A stretch of DNA of 5,085 nucleotides from Candidatus Desantisbacteria bacterium CG2_30_40_21 (GTDB lineage Bacteria > UBA9089 > CG2-30-40-21), in assembly GCA_001873945.1 (NCBI GenBank), contig MNYI01000090.1, forward strand, positions 1 to 5,085, written 5' to 3'. The notes beneath the pieces were generated by a model that was given only the letters and a program-made list of their open reading frames with translations, was not told the origin of the DNA and did no database searches. A program made the translations under genes and the position numbers. This document shows positions 5,073-5,085 of this stretch, piece by piece. Position 1 is the stretch's first letter. Each line of letters starts with the position of its first letter.

Positions 5073-5085
5073 ATGTGTTCTCCGT

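Overview
The window reads as bacterial chromosome of moderate to low GC with compact genes, all on the + strand, separated by AT-rich spacers full of short repeats. No ribosomal RNA, tRNA or long conserved marker is present, so the taxon is a guess. The divergent chorismate synthase, the tandem octamer repeats and the palindromic small repeat would fit an environmental, planctomycete-like (possibly anammox-type) genome, but this is weak inference.

Region 1 (1-772) is a small accessory patch. It opens with a 154-bp nested palindrome with perfect 20-bp terminal inverted repeats, which looks like a MITE-type element. This is followed by the first 26 codons of a YoeB/Txe-like toxin, cut off at the point where an intact two-gene toxin-antitoxin pair begins. 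That pair is an 81-aa putative antitoxin and an 82-aa RelE/ParE-fold toxin, overlapping by ATGA. The patch looks like one addiction module broken down and replaced by another.

Region 2 (835-4810) holds two enzymes of the shikimate pathway, aroA (EPSP synthase) and aroC (chorismate synthase), which catalyse the last two steps to chorismate. Between them lies a complete RhuM-family gene of accessory character. It ends 4 bp before the aroC start, and the aroC ribosome binding site lies inside its last codons, so the three genes could share a transcript. aroA carries an in-frame array of 8-bp repeats that adds a charged segment to the protein. aroC belongs to an unusual form: it is about 60-80 residues longer than common homologues, and the near-invariant N-terminal active-site histidine is replaced by tyrosine.

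Region 3 (4811-5085) has no gene. It holds a 14-bp-stem hairpin just after aroC (possible terminator) and several short repeats. The last ~150 bases carry two converging sets of 8-bp repeats, one of them of the same octamer type found inside aroA. No new multi-gene system is evident. The most notable points are the variant AroC, the octamer repeats shared by aroA and the downstream spacer, the palindromic element, and the replaced toxin-antitoxin module.
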